A stretch of DNA of 64,000 nucleotides from UBA1444 sp964521625 (lineage in GTDB: Bacteria; Bacillota; Negativicutes; UBA1444): the NCBI GenBank assembly GCA_964521625.1, contig CAZFSM010000005.1, forward strand, positions 114,739-178,738, written 5' to 3'. Below, in pieces: positions 34,770-42,854 of the stretch (position 1 is its first letter; every line of letters begins with the position of its first letter). The notes under the pieces were generated by a model. It did no database searches. It was not told the DNA's origin and worked only from the letters and a program-made list of their open reading frames with translations. A program made the translations under genes and the position numbers.

Positions 34770-35681
34770 ATGAACGAATCGATCCACAGTTACATGAAAG
34801 TCGGCCTGATCCATTTCATGGCCTATCCGGCTGTGATCAAGGGCGAAGGGCCCATCGAAGAGACGTTCCGCAAGATCGCCGTCGACGACTATTTTGACGT
34901 GGCTGAGATCACCTGGATCAAAGATCCCGCAGTCCGCGGCAAGGTAAAGAAAATGATCGACACCTCACACCTGGAAGTGGCCTATGGCGGACAGCCGCGA
35001 CTACTCACCACCGGACTGAATATCAACGACCTCGACGACGCAGGTCGGCAGAAGGCGATTGCCACATTGAAAGAAGGGATCGACGAAGCCTATGAGATGG
35101 GCGCGCTCGGGTTCGCCTTCCTCAGCGGCAAATATAGCGAAGACAAAAAAGAAGAAGCATATCAGGCGCTGGTCCAGTCGACCAGGGAACTGTGCGCTTA
35201 CGCGAAATCGAAAGGCAGCATGAAAGTGGTGCTGGAAGTCTTCGACTATGACGTCGACAAGGCATCCCTGATCGGGCCGGTTGCTCTGGCCAAACGCTAC
35301 GCAGAAGAAGTCTGCCGCGATTGCGACAACTTCGGCCTGATGGTCGACCTCAGCCATCTGCCGCTGCTGCGCGAAACCTCGGTCGAATCGCTGCTGCCGG
35401 TCAAGGATTATATTGTGCATGCCCATATGGGCAACTGCGTCTGCAAAGATCCGGCGCTGCCCTGCTACGGCGATGCCCACCCGCGGTTCGGTTTTCCCGG
35501 CGGTGAAAATGATGTGGACGAACTGGTCGAATACCTGCGGGTACTGTTGTCGATCGGTTTCCTCAGCAAGGAAAAACGGCCGGTCGTCAGTTTTGAAGTC
35601 AAACCGTTCGGCGATGAAGACCCCGACCTGGTGGTTGCCAATGCCAAACGGGTGCTGAACCGGGCCTGGGATAAGGTATAG
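34770..35681 (+). CDS. TIM-barrel sugar (phosphate) isomerase/epimerase
   Basis: A 303-residue xylose-isomerase-like TIM barrel (AP endonuclease family 2). Metal-ligand candidates occur at strand ends: LEVFDYD, MVDLSHLP, VHAHMGNC and FEVKPFG. Relatives interconvert ketoses and aldoses or epimerise them, including hydroxypyruvate isomerase and tagatose epimerase. The AAAGGAGGG ribosome site is strong. Placed directly before the transketolase halves, it probably prepares a ketose donor or aldose acceptor, but the substrate is not identifiable. Confidence 0.82.
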   Translation: MNESIHSYMKVGLIHFMAYPAVIKGEGPIEETFRKIAVDDYFDVAEITWIKDPAVRGKVKKMIDTSHLEVAYGGQPRLLTTGLNINDLDDAGRQKAIATLKEGIDEAYEMGALGFAFLSGKYSEDKKEEAYQALVQSTRELCAYAKSKGSMKVVLEVFDYDVDKASLIGPVALAKRYAEEVCRDCDNFGLMVDLSHLPLLRETSVESLLPVKDYIVHAHMGNCVCKDPALPCYGDAHPRFGFPGGENDVDELVEYLRVLLSIGFLSKEKRPVVSFEVKPFGDEDPDLVVANAKRVLNRAWDKV

Positions 35682-35720
35682 TAGCAGCACGAACGAGTGA
35701 AAGGAGCTGAATGATTCCGT

Positions 35721-36545
35721 ATGAAAAGTATTGAACAACTCCAGGAAATATGTAAGGACGTGCGGGCTGACATCGTCAAGATGACCGCCGCAGCCGGTTC
35801 CGGCCATCCCGGCGGCAGTCTGTCTGCGGTGGAAGCGATGGTTGCCTTATACTTCAATGTGATGAAACACCGTCCGGATGATGTGAAATGGCCGGAGCGC
35901 GACCGGTTTTTTCTGTCCAAGGGGCATGCCTGTCCGGTCGTCTATGCAGTCATGGCCCGTTCGGGCTACTTCCCGGTAGAGGAACTGTTGACCCTGCGCA
36001 AATGTGGCACCCGGCTGCAGGGACATCCCAGCTGTAAAACGCTGCCTGGTATCGAGGTGTCAAGCGGGTCACTGGGGCAGGGCCTGTCAGTTGCCAACGG
36101 GATTTCACTGGCTGCCAGACTGGATAAAAAAGACTTCCGCGCCTATTGCCTGCTTGGCGACGGTGAACTGCAGGAAGGCCAAGTCTGGGAAGCGATCATG
36201 ACATCGGCCCATTACAAACTCGACAATGTCTGCGCCGTAGTCGACTACAACGGGCTGCAGATCGACGGCAACGTGGAGCAGGTCATGGGGATTGCGCCGC
36301 TGGCTGATAAATGGCGCGCCTTCAACTGGCATGTCATCGAAATCGACGGCCACGACCTGGTCAAGATGCTGGCCGCCTATGAAGAAGCGAAAAACACCAA
36401 AGGCAAGCCCAGCGTCATCATCATGAAAACCGTCAAAGGCAAAGGAGTCTCGTTTATGGAAAACGTCGCCGGCTGGCACGGTAAATGCTGCAATCTCGAG
36501 GAAATGAACCGGGCCATGGATGACATTTACGGGAGGGGGAACTGA
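35721..36545 (+). CDS. Transketolase, N-terminal (thiamine-diphosphate) subunit
   Basis: A 274-residue N-terminal transketolase half with the phosphate-binding TAAAGSGHPGGSLSAVE (about residues 21-37), the SKGHA histidine region, and the thiamine/Mg motif GDGELQEGQVWEA with later DYNGLQIDG. Split transketolases like this are common in archaea and anaerobic Firmicutes. It works only with the next gene product, whose start lies 1 base after this stop. It transfers a two-carbon ketol unit between sugars. Restriction to an inducible sigma-54 operon suggests a catabolic rather than housekeeping role. Confidence 0.92.
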   Translation: MKSIEQLQEICKDVRADIVKMTAAAGSGHPGGSLSAVEAMVALYFNVMKHRPDDVKWPERDRFFLSKGHACPVVYAVMARSGYFPVEELLTLRKCGTRLQGHPSCKTLPGIEVSSGSLGQGLSVANGISLAARLDKKDFRAYCLLGDGELQEGQVWEAIMTSAHYKLDNVCAVVDYNGLQIDGNVEQVMGIAPLADKWRAFNWHVIEIDGHDLVKMLAAYEEAKNTKGKPSVIIMKTVKGKGVSFMENVAGWHGKCCNLEEMNRAMDDIYGRGN

Positions 36546-36546
36546 T

Positions 36547-37488
36547 ATGAGCCTGCCGATGCTGCCGACCCGTGACGGCTATGGACACGGACTGGTTGAA
36601 CTGGGAGCGAAAAACCCGAACGTGGTGGTGCTGGACGCCGATCTGGCAAAATCCACCCGCTCCGACTGGTTTCAGGCTAAGTACCCCGAGCGTTTCTTTG
36701 ACATCGGAATCGCCGAACAGGATATGATCGGCACCGCTGCCGGGCTCGCCCTGGGCGGCAAGATTCCGTTTGCGACCACTTATAGCGTATTTGTGGCCGG
36801 GCGGGCCTGGGATCAGATCCGCACCACCGTCTGTTATTCGGAACTCAATGTAAAAATCGCCGGTGCGCACGGCGGCATCTCGGCCGGCGGCGACGGCGCG
36901 ACCCACCAGGCGCTGGAAGACCTGGCGCTGATGCGGGTGCTGCCCAACATGCACGTGCTGGTCCCTTGCGATGCCAATGAAGCCAAACAGGCGACCATCG
37001 CCGCAGCCGAGATTTTCGGACCCTGTTTCCTGCGGTTCGCCCGCGAAGCGACCCCGGTGTTCACGCCGGAAAACGAACCGTTTACAATCGGCAAAGCCAA
37101 ACTGATGAAGCCGGGCAGCGATGTCACGATCATCGCCGCCGGGCCGATCGTTTACGAAGCCTTGCTGGCGCATGACCAGCTGCAGGCGGAGGGAATCTCG
37201 GTCCGCGTGCTCAACATGCACACGCTGAAACCGCTCGATGAGGCGGCCGTGTTGGCGGCAGCCCAAGAAACCGGCGCGATCGTGACAGCGGAAGACGCCC
37301 AGGTCATCGGCGGACTTGGCGGCGCAGTGGCTGAGCTGCTGGTGAAGCATAAACCGGTTCCGGTGGAAATGGTTGGGATCGAGGATCGGTTCATGGAATG
37401 CGGTCTGCCGGAAGAACTGGCCATCAAATACAACCTGACCGCGCCAGCGCTGGTTGCGGCGGTCAAGAAAGTGATTGGGCGGAAATAA
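36547..37488 (+). CDS. Transketolase, C-terminal (pyrimidine-binding) subunit
   Basis: A 313-residue C-terminal transketolase half: RDGYGHGLVELG at the start, DADLAKSTR, the conserved GIAEQDMIGTAAGLA with the catalytic Glu that activates thiamine, and GAHGGISAGGDGATHQALEDLALMR. The C-terminal domain (about 190-313) completes the fold. ATG 36547 follows GGGAGGGGG inside the end of the N-terminal half. Last gene of the operon; terminator after it. Confidence 0.92.
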   Translation: MSLPMLPTRDGYGHGLVELGAKNPNVVVLDADLAKSTRSDWFQAKYPERFFDIGIAEQDMIGTAAGLALGGKIPFATTYSVFVAGRAWDQIRTTVCYSELNVKIAGAHGGISAGGDGATHQALEDLALMRVLPNMHVLVPCDANEAKQATIAAAEIFGPCFLRFAREATPVFTPENEPFTIGKAKLMKPGSDVTIIAAGPIVYEALLAHDQLQAEGISVRVLNMHTLKPLDEAAVLAAAQETGAIVTAEDAQVIGGLGGAVAELLVKHKPVPVEMVGIEDRFMECGLPEELAIKYNLTAPALVAAVKKVIGRK

Positions 37489-37499
37489 TTCCTTTTACA

Positions 37500-37539
37500 C
37501 AAACGACGAATTCGATTTAATCGTATTCGTCGTTTTTTT
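37500..37539 (+). terminator. Terminator of the oxidoreductase/transketolase operon
   Basis: AAACGACGAAT pairs with ATTCGTCGTTT and is followed by TTTT. Confidence 0.9.
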
Positions 37540-37549
37540 CGCTAATTAC

Positions 37550-37576
37550 GAAGGATAACGCAATGTTGTGTCGAAA
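37550..37576 (+). promoter_or_regulatory. Sigma-H-like promoter of the glycyl-radical-operon regulator
   Basis: GAAGGATAA (perfect -35 box) with GAAA 21 bases after the AGGA start (GTCGAAA). If this is the promoter, the ATG at 37563 lies inside it, supporting the downstream GTG start. Confidence 0.45.
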
Positions 37577-37622
37577 CTACAACGTGCAGAAGCGAACGGC
37601 GGCATTGGCGAGGGGGAGCAAG

Positions 37623-39008
37623 GTGAACACTTTTTCTTGCGGGACAAATCATATCGAAGCCCTCTGTGATGGCATCCTGGATGTGCTGAGCGATGGGGTT
37701 TATATTTCCGACCGCAGTGGAATCACGCTGAAAGTCAATGCAATGTATGAGCAATTGACCGGGCTGAAAAAGGAAGAATTGTTGGGCAGGCACGTATTGG
37801 AACTGGTCAGGGAAGGAAAGTATGATGTCGTATTAAATCCGGAAATTGTAAAGTCAGGCAAACCGAAAACTTCGGTGCAAATGACAAAGATCGGCAAGAA
37901 GGTCATTTTAAGCGGCCATCCGGTGTTTGACAAGTTCGGTCAGGTCGCGATGGTCGTCACTTTTGTCCGTGACGTGACCTTGCTGTCGCAATTGCAGGAC
38001 CAGATGGGGCATCAACAGGAACTGTTGGACCGGTTCCGTAGCGAAGCGCAATATATTTCAAACAAAAGTTCAGCTCACACTTATTCAGAAGTGCAGAGCA
38101 CGCGCATGATGAAACTGATCGGCTTGATGGATGCGTTGGCAAAATCGGACGCCACGGTGTTATTGTTGGGTGAAACAGGGGTGGGGAAAGGCGTGGCCGC
38201 CCGGCGGATTCACGAAAAAAGTCCGCGCTCCCGTCAGCCATTTTTCAAAGTTGACTGTACGACGATTCCGGAGAATCTGATAGAGTCCGAACTGTTCGGC
38301 TATGAAGCGGGTGCATTCTCGGGTGCACAGGCCAAAGGAAAAGCCGGTCTGTTTGCTATGGCGGACAAAGGAACCTTGTTTTTGGATGAAATCGGCGAAC
38401 TGTCTCTGACGGCTCAGGCCAAATTGCTGCGGGCCCTGCAGGACCAGGAAATCATGCGTGTCGGTTCGACGACGGTGTCGCGGGTCGATGTGCGTTTCAT
38501 CGCGGCGACCAATCGTGATTTGCAACAGGCGGTCGAGCAGGGATCGTTCCGACGGGACCTGTATTATCGGCTGAAAGTCGGCGTTTTAGAGCTGCCGCCT
38601 CTGCGCGAGCGAAAAGAGGACATCATGCCGCTCGTTCACAATTTTCTCGAGCTGTTCAACCACAAGTACAAAAAGAAAGTCCGCATTTCGCCAGAGACGG
38701 CGCAGCAGTTGACCGAATACCGCTGGCCGGGCAATGTGCGCGAGCTGGAGAATTTCGTACAGAGCATGGTGGTCATCCGCGAAGGAGAAACGCTGCAAGT
38801 GTCAGACTTGCCGCATTATATGGCGCAGCCGCGCGTCTGCATCGACCAGCGGTGCGGTTCGCTGAACGAGATCATGGAAGAAATGGAAAAAGAGCTGCTG
38901 CGGACGGCTTTGCAGGAGAAGAAGTCAGTTGCAGCGGTTGCCAGCTATTATCAGGTGGATCGGACAACGATCTTTCGCAAATTAAAACGCTATGGATTGA
39001 TCAAATAA
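37623..39008 (+). CDS. PAS-domain sigma-54 enhancer-binding regulator (glycyl-radical operon)
   Basis: A 461-residue activator with an N-terminal PAS domain (LDVLSDGVYISDRSG and following), AAA+ domain with Walker A GETGVGKG (from residue 183) and a Fis-type helix-turn-helix (VASYYQVDRTTIFRKLKRYG). The sigma-54 loop reads GAFSGA (230-235), the same Thr-to-Ser change as in the paralogue at 18548. I choose GTG 37623 after GGGGGAG; an ATG at 37563 with AAGGA would add 20 unconvincing residues. It is followed by dyad sites, its terminator and an excellent -24/-12 promoter, so it should activate the microcompartment operon. Confidence 0.9.
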   Translation: MNTFSCGTNHIEALCDGILDVLSDGVYISDRSGITLKVNAMYEQLTGLKKEELLGRHVLELVREGKYDVVLNPEIVKSGKPKTSVQMTKIGKKVILSGHPVFDKFGQVAMVVTFVRDVTLLSQLQDQMGHQQELLDRFRSEAQYISNKSSAHTYSEVQSTRMMKLIGLMDALAKSDATVLLLGETGVGKGVAARRIHEKSPRSRQPFFKVDCTTIPENLIESELFGYEAGAFSGAQAKGKAGLFAMADKGTLFLDEIGELSLTAQAKLLRALQDQEIMRVGSTTVSRVDVRFIAATNRDLQQAVEQGSFRRDLYYRLKVGVLELPPLRERKEDIMPLVHNFLELFNHKYKKKVRISPETAQQLTEYRWPGNVRELENFVQSMVVIREGETLQVSDLPHYMAQPRVCIDQRCGSLNEIMEEMEKELLRTALQEKKSVAAVASYYQVDRTTIFRKLKRYGLIK

Positions 39009-39014
39009 TATTTT

Positions 39015-39050
39015 GTTGCAAGATTGCACATGCTGTTGCAAAACGGCAAC
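39015..39050 (+). promoter_or_regulatory. Candidate activator sites (GTTGC-N6-GCAAC)
   Basis: GTTGC-AAAACG-GCAAC (39035-39050) is a perfect 16-base dyad. A second GTTGC with a weaker partner starts at 39015, exactly 20 bases earlier. They lie about 145-180 bases upstream of the sigma-54 promoter. Confidence 0.6.
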
Positions 39051-39089
39051 GAGCGTAAAGACGCCGTGGTGTAGCTTCCAATAGTCGAT

Positions 39090-39131
39090 ATGGGAATTTT
39101 GTTGAAATTATGCAACAAAATTCCCATTTTT
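39090..39131 (+). terminator. Terminator of the regulator gene
   Basis: ATGGGAATTTTGTTG pairs perfectly with CAACAAAATTCCCAT and is followed by TTTT. It sits between the activator sites and the sigma-54 promoter. Apart from these elements, the gap 39009-39359 holds no gene. Confidence 0.9.
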
Positions 39132-39192
39132 ATGTTTTGGCCTTAACATGCCGGCTTTGCGGCGATGCCGAAGAATACCGGAGTTTTGGCGC

Positions 39193-39210
39193 TTGGCACA
39201 GAACTTGCTT
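39193..39210 (+). promoter_or_regulatory. Sigma-54 promoter (-24/-12) of the microcompartment operon
   Basis: TTGGCACAGAACTTGCTT is a full match to the TGGCAC-N5-TTGCT consensus. It lies 150 bases upstream of the glycyl radical enzyme start. Confidence 0.92.
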
Positions 39211-39359
39211 TACAAATATACGAGACGAAGTTTCTGACTGGCAGGTACACTGATGTTGGTCCGGTTGCCACAAAAATGCGACCATTGACGTTTTTAGCGC
39301 ATACAAAAGGCCTGCCTAGTCTGTCGTCGCTTATTTGTATTGTGAAAGGAGAATGTCTG

Positions 39360-41843
39360 ATGGAAACCAATTGTGCAGTTCTCTCACCCCAGGAATATCG
39401 CTTGCAGGAAGAGCAGGCCGGACGGGATATTTACGCAGGACGGAAGCGTCCCTATAAAATCCTCAAATCGATTCAAACCCTGCGTCCGATCATCGACGTG
39501 GAGCGGGCCCGATATTTTACCGAATCGATGAAAGAAACCGAAGGTCAGATGCTAATCCTGCGCTGGGCCAAAGCCATGCACCACATCGCCGAAAACATTA
39601 CGGTCTATATTGATGACAACCAGTTACTGGTCGGTCGTTCCGGCGCACAGGGCCGCTATGGCATTCTCTATCCCGAGCTGGACGGTGACTTCCTGGGCCT
39701 GGCGCTGGAAGAAATGCCGAAACGGGTTGGCGCGCCGTTCTCGATCTCCGAGGCGGATGCAAAGATCGTCGCCGAAGACATCGCGCCTTACTGGATGGGC
39801 AAAACTTACCATGAAAGCCTGACCAAAGCGCTGCCGGCCGAGACGCTGAAACTGACCTATGAACCGACCAATCCGCTGCTGTCCCGCTACATCGTCAACG
39901 AAACCTCTTCCTTCCGGTCGTCCATCCAATGGGTGCACGACTATGAAAAGGTCCTGAAGCGCGGCTTCAAGGGGATCAAGGCAGAAGCCGAACAAAAAAT
40001 GGCGGCGCTTGACCCGCTGAGTCCGGTCGACAATATGGAAAAACGACCGTTCCTCGAAGCGATCGACATTGCTTGCGACGCGATCGTGCTCTGGGCGAAA
40101 CGTCACGCCAAACTGGCCGGCGAAATGGCCGTGGTCGAGCAAGATCCGGCCCGTAAACTGGAACTGCAGGATATCGCCGAGCGCTGCGCCTGGGTACCGG
40201 AAAACCCGGCCCGCAATTTCCGCGATGCGATGCAGTCGCAGTGGTTTACCCAGATGTTCTCCCGGATGGAGCAAAAGACCGGCACGATCATTTCCAACGG
40301 ACGCATGGATCAATACCTGTACCCGTATTACAAACAGGACAAAGAAGCGGGAGCCCTGACTGACGAGCAGACTCTTGAGCTGATGGAATGCATGTGGGTG
40401 GGAATGGCGCAATTCATCGACCTGTATATTTCGCCGACCGGCGGCGCCTTCAACGAAGGCTATGCTCACTGGGAAGCGGTTACCATCGGTGGACAGACCA
40501 GAGAAGGTATGGACGCGACCAACGACCTGACCTATCTGTTCCTGCAATCCAAACGCGAATTCCCGATGCACTACCCCGACCTGGCCGCCCGTATCCATGC
40601 GCGTGCTCCGGAACGTTACCTGTATGAAGTGGCCGAAACCATCAAGGAAGGCTCTGGCTTCCCGAAACTTTGTAATGACGAAGAAGTCGTGCCGGTACTG
40701 CTCGCCAAAGGCGCCAGCTTCGAAGACGCCTACGATTATGCCGTGTCCGGCTGTACAGAGTGCCGCATGCCGAACCGGGAAACCTATACCAGTCCCTGCG
40801 CCTACATCAATTTCCCGGCGGCAGTCGAGATGACGATGTACAACGGACGGATGAAAAAACACGGCAACGAGTTGATCGGTCTGGAAACAGGCGACCCGAC
40901 GTCCTTCAAAACCTGGGATGAGTTCTGGAAAGCTTACATGAAACAGCACATCAACTTCCTCAAGCACGCTTTCATCCAGCAACACATCATCATCAACCTG
41001 CGGCCGAAGCATTTTGCCTGGCCGATGGGCTCTGCGCTGAACGACTGCTGCATGGACGACATGAAAGATATCCATTCGCCAGTGATCAAAGGCGGCATCG
41101 ACCTCGGTTATTTCGAATTCATGGGCTATGCCACCGTCATCGACTCGTTGGTGGCGATCAAAAAGCTGGTCTATGAAGAGAAGAAAATCACGATGGCCGA
41201 AATGGTGGAAGCGATGCGGGCCAATTTCGAAGGCAAGGAAGCCATCCGGCAGCTGGTCGCCAATGCACCGAAATATGGCAACAATGATGAATACTCCGAT
41301 GCCATCGGCAAGCAGCTCGACCGCGAGTGCCTGCAGTTTACCAAGCAGTATTCCAAAGAACTTGGCGTTCATCTGGACCTGCGACTGGTTCCGTTCACCT
41401 CGCACGTTCCGTTCGGCAAAGTAGTCGGCGCCACACCCAACGGACGCAAAGAATATTCGCCGCTGTCCGACGGTTCGGCTGCTTCCCAGGGCTGCGACGC
41501 AAATGGCCCGACCGCGGTGCTGATGTCGAACTACATGACTAAAAACTACGATTTCCGCGAGCGGGCGGCTCGTCTGCTCAATGTGAAATTCACCCCGTCG
41601 ATTGTCGCCGGTGAGGCGGGCACCCGCAAACTGGTCGCCTTTATCAAGACCTGGTGCGACCTGCGCCTGTGGCACTTGCAGTTCAACGTAATCAACCAAA
41701 AGACGCTGCTTGCGGCGAAAAAAGACCCGGAAAACTACCGCGGACTGATCGTGCGGATCGCCGGCTACAGCGCCTATTTCACCGATTTGTCGCCGGACCT
41801 GCAGGATGATTTGATCTCCCGGACCGAGAACCACACCATCTGA
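39360..41843 (+). CDS. islA: Glycyl radical enzyme, probable isethionate sulfite-lyase
   Basis: An 827-residue glycyl radical enzyme. The thiyl cysteine is Cys465 with Glu467 (SGCTECRMPN), and the radical site is Gly802 (RIAGYSAYF). Arg186, Gln190, Trp371, Arg675 and Phe679 sit exactly three positions before the residues I recall as lining the isethionate pocket of Desulfovibrio/Bilophila enzymes (Arg189, Gln193, Trp374, Arg678, Phe682; also Cys468, Glu470, Gly805). The GCVE of choline and diol enzymes is replaced by GCTE. It would split isethionate into acetaldehyde and sulfite. The start is ATG 39360 after AAAGGAGAATG; the longer frame from 39165 covers the sigma-54 promoter. Activase, shell proteins, aldehyde dehydrogenase and PduL follow. 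Dihydroxypropanesulfonate lyase is a less likely alternative. Confidence 0.85.
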   Translation: METNCAVLSPQEYRLQEEQAGRDIYAGRKRPYKILKSIQTLRPIIDVERARYFTESMKETEGQMLILRWAKAMHHIAENITVYIDDNQLLVGRSGAQGRYGILYPELDGDFLGLALEEMPKRVGAPFSISEADAKIVAEDIAPYWMGKTYHESLTKALPAETLKLTYEPTNPLLSRYIVNETSSFRSSIQWVHDYEKVLKRGFKGIKAEAEQKMAALDPLSPVDNMEKRPFLEAIDIACDAIVLWAKRHAKLAGEMAVVEQDPARKLELQDIAERCAWVPENPARNFRDAMQSQWFTQMFSRMEQKTGTIISNGRMDQYLYPYYKQDKEAGALTDEQTLELMECMWVGMAQFIDLYISPTGGAFNEGYAHWEAVTIGGQTREGMDATNDLTYLFLQSKREFPMHYPDLAARIHARAPERYLYEVAETIKEGSGFPKLCNDEEVVPVLLAKGASFEDAYDYAVSGCTECRMPNRETYTSPCAYINFPAAVEMTMYNGRMKKHGNELIGLETGDPTSFKTWDEFWKAYMKQHINFLKHAFIQQHIIINLRPKHFAWPMGSALNDCCMDDMKDIHSPVIKGGIDLGYFEFMGYATVIDSLVAIKKLVYEEKKITMAEMVEAMRANFEGKEAIRQLVANAPKYGNNDEYSDAIGKQLDRECLQFTKQYSKELGVHLDLRLVPFTSHVPFGKVVGATPNGRKEYSPLSDGSAASQGCDANGPTAVLMSNYMTKNYDFRERAARLLNVKFTPSIVAGEAGTRKLVAFIKTWCDLRLWHLQFNVINQKTLLAAKKDPENYRGLIVRIAGYSAYFTDLSPDLQDDLISRTENHTI

Positions 41844-41875
41844 TTATTGATTATCCGAAAGTAAAATAATGGCGG

Positions 41876-41908
41876 GCGGGTTCCGTCAAGTTGACGGAAC
41901 CCGCTTTT
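41876..41908 (+). terminator. Hairpin attenuator between lyase and activase genes
   Basis: GCGGGTTCCGTCaagttGACGGAACCCGC is a perfect 12-base stem followed by TTTT, 6 bases before the activase ribosome site. It probably reduces read-through so that the lyase is made in excess of the activase and shell genes. Confidence 0.75.
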
Positions 41909-41921
41909 CAGGAGGAAAACT

Positions 41922-42854
41922 GTGAACGCGCCGAACACACAACCTGCCAAAGGCTGCGTCTTTAATATTCAGCACTATTCGGTCCACGACGGACCAGGTA
42001 TCCGGACCATCGTTTTTCTGAAGGGCTGTCCGTTGTCTTGCCGCTGGTGCAGCAACCCCGAGTCACAAAAACTGACGCCGGAAGTCGCCTACAATCCGAA
42101 CAAATGCATCGGCTGGGCCGATTGCTTCCGCTGCGGCAGCGCTTGCCCGTCCGCAGCCGTTCGTCAGGAAGCAGCCGGAAAAATTTCGATCGACCGCCAG
42201 GCGTGTACCGATTGTTTCGCCTGTGTCGAGGCCTGCCCGTCCAAAGCCTTGCATCTGTTCGGCGCGATGATGAGCATCGATGAGGTAATGAAGGTCGTCG
42301 AAAGGGACAGCGCCTTTTACTCGCGATCGGGCGGCGGACTGACGATCAGCGGTGGTGAGCCGCTGGTTCAGGCTGATTTTACAATCGCCCTGCTCAAAGA
42401 AGCGAAACGTCGCAGGATCAACACGTCGATGGAGACCTGCGGAGCCGCCGAATGGACCAAGTTGCACGAGGCCTGCGGTCATCTTAACAGCCTGCTGTTT
42501 GACGTCAAATCACTCGATCAGTTGAAGCACCTGGAATTTACCGGCGCCGACAATACGCTGATTTTGGAAAACCTGCACAAGATTCGTCAGGCGTTTCCGC
42601 AGCTCGAAATCCTGGTGCGGACACCTTTGATTCCCGGTTTCAATGATACTGAGGCCGAAATTGCCACGATTGTCGATTTCATCAGTCAGCTACACGTCGG
42701 CTTCGAACTGTTGCCGTATCACCGTATGGGGCAATCGAAATATCAGTTTCTTGACAGGCAGTATCCGATGGGGGAAGTCAAACTGAATGAGGAACGGGCC
42801 AAAGAACTGACGGAATATGCAAAAAAGAGGAGGAACGCCCATGCGGATCATTGA
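41922..42854 (+). CDS. islB: Glycyl radical enzyme activating enzyme (radical SAM)
   Basis: A 310-residue activase that abstracts a hydrogen from the lyase glycine using S-adenosylmethionine. The radical-SAM motif is CPLSCRWC near residue 30, preceded by YSVHDGPGIRT. A ferredoxin-like insert carries two more [4Fe-4S] motifs (CIGWADCFRCGSACP and CTDCFACVEACP), as is usual for this class. GGE-type SAM contact: TISGGEPL. The start is GTG 41922 after CAGGAGGAAAA. Its 3' end overlaps the amidohydrolase start by 14 bases. Confidence 0.93.
   Translation: MNAPNTQPAKGCVFNIQHYSVHDGPGIRTIVFLKGCPLSCRWCSNPESQKLTPEVAYNPNKCIGWADCFRCGSACPSAAVRQEAAGKISIDRQACTDCFACVEACPSKALHLFGAMMSIDEVMKVVERDSAFYSRSGGGLTISGGEPLVQADFTIALLKEAKRRRINTSMETCGAAEWTKLHEACGHLNSLLFDVKSLDQLKHLEFTGADNTLILENLHKIRQAFPQLEILVRTPLIPGFNDTEAEIATIVDFISQLHVGFELLPYHRMGQSKYQFLDRQYPMGEVKLNEERAKELTEYAKKRRNAHADH

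Noticed and set aside
37563..37622. ATG 37563 as start of the PAS/sigma-54 regulator
   Set aside because: It has a fair ribosome site (AAGGA), but the added 20 residues look non-coding and the ATG lies inside a sigma-H-like promoter. It remains possible.
39624..41834. 736-codon open frame on the minus strand opposite the glycyl radical enzyme gene
   Set aside because: It is a composition shadow: the plus-strand gene has full family conservation, while the minus frame resembles no protein family and has no ribosome site or promoter.
39360..41843. Choline trimethylamine-lyase or diol dehydratase identity for the glycyl radical enzyme
   Set aside because: Those enzymes carry GCVE at the active cysteine. 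This one has GCTE together with Arg186/Gln190/Arg675, and no diol- or choline-specific accessory genes are present.
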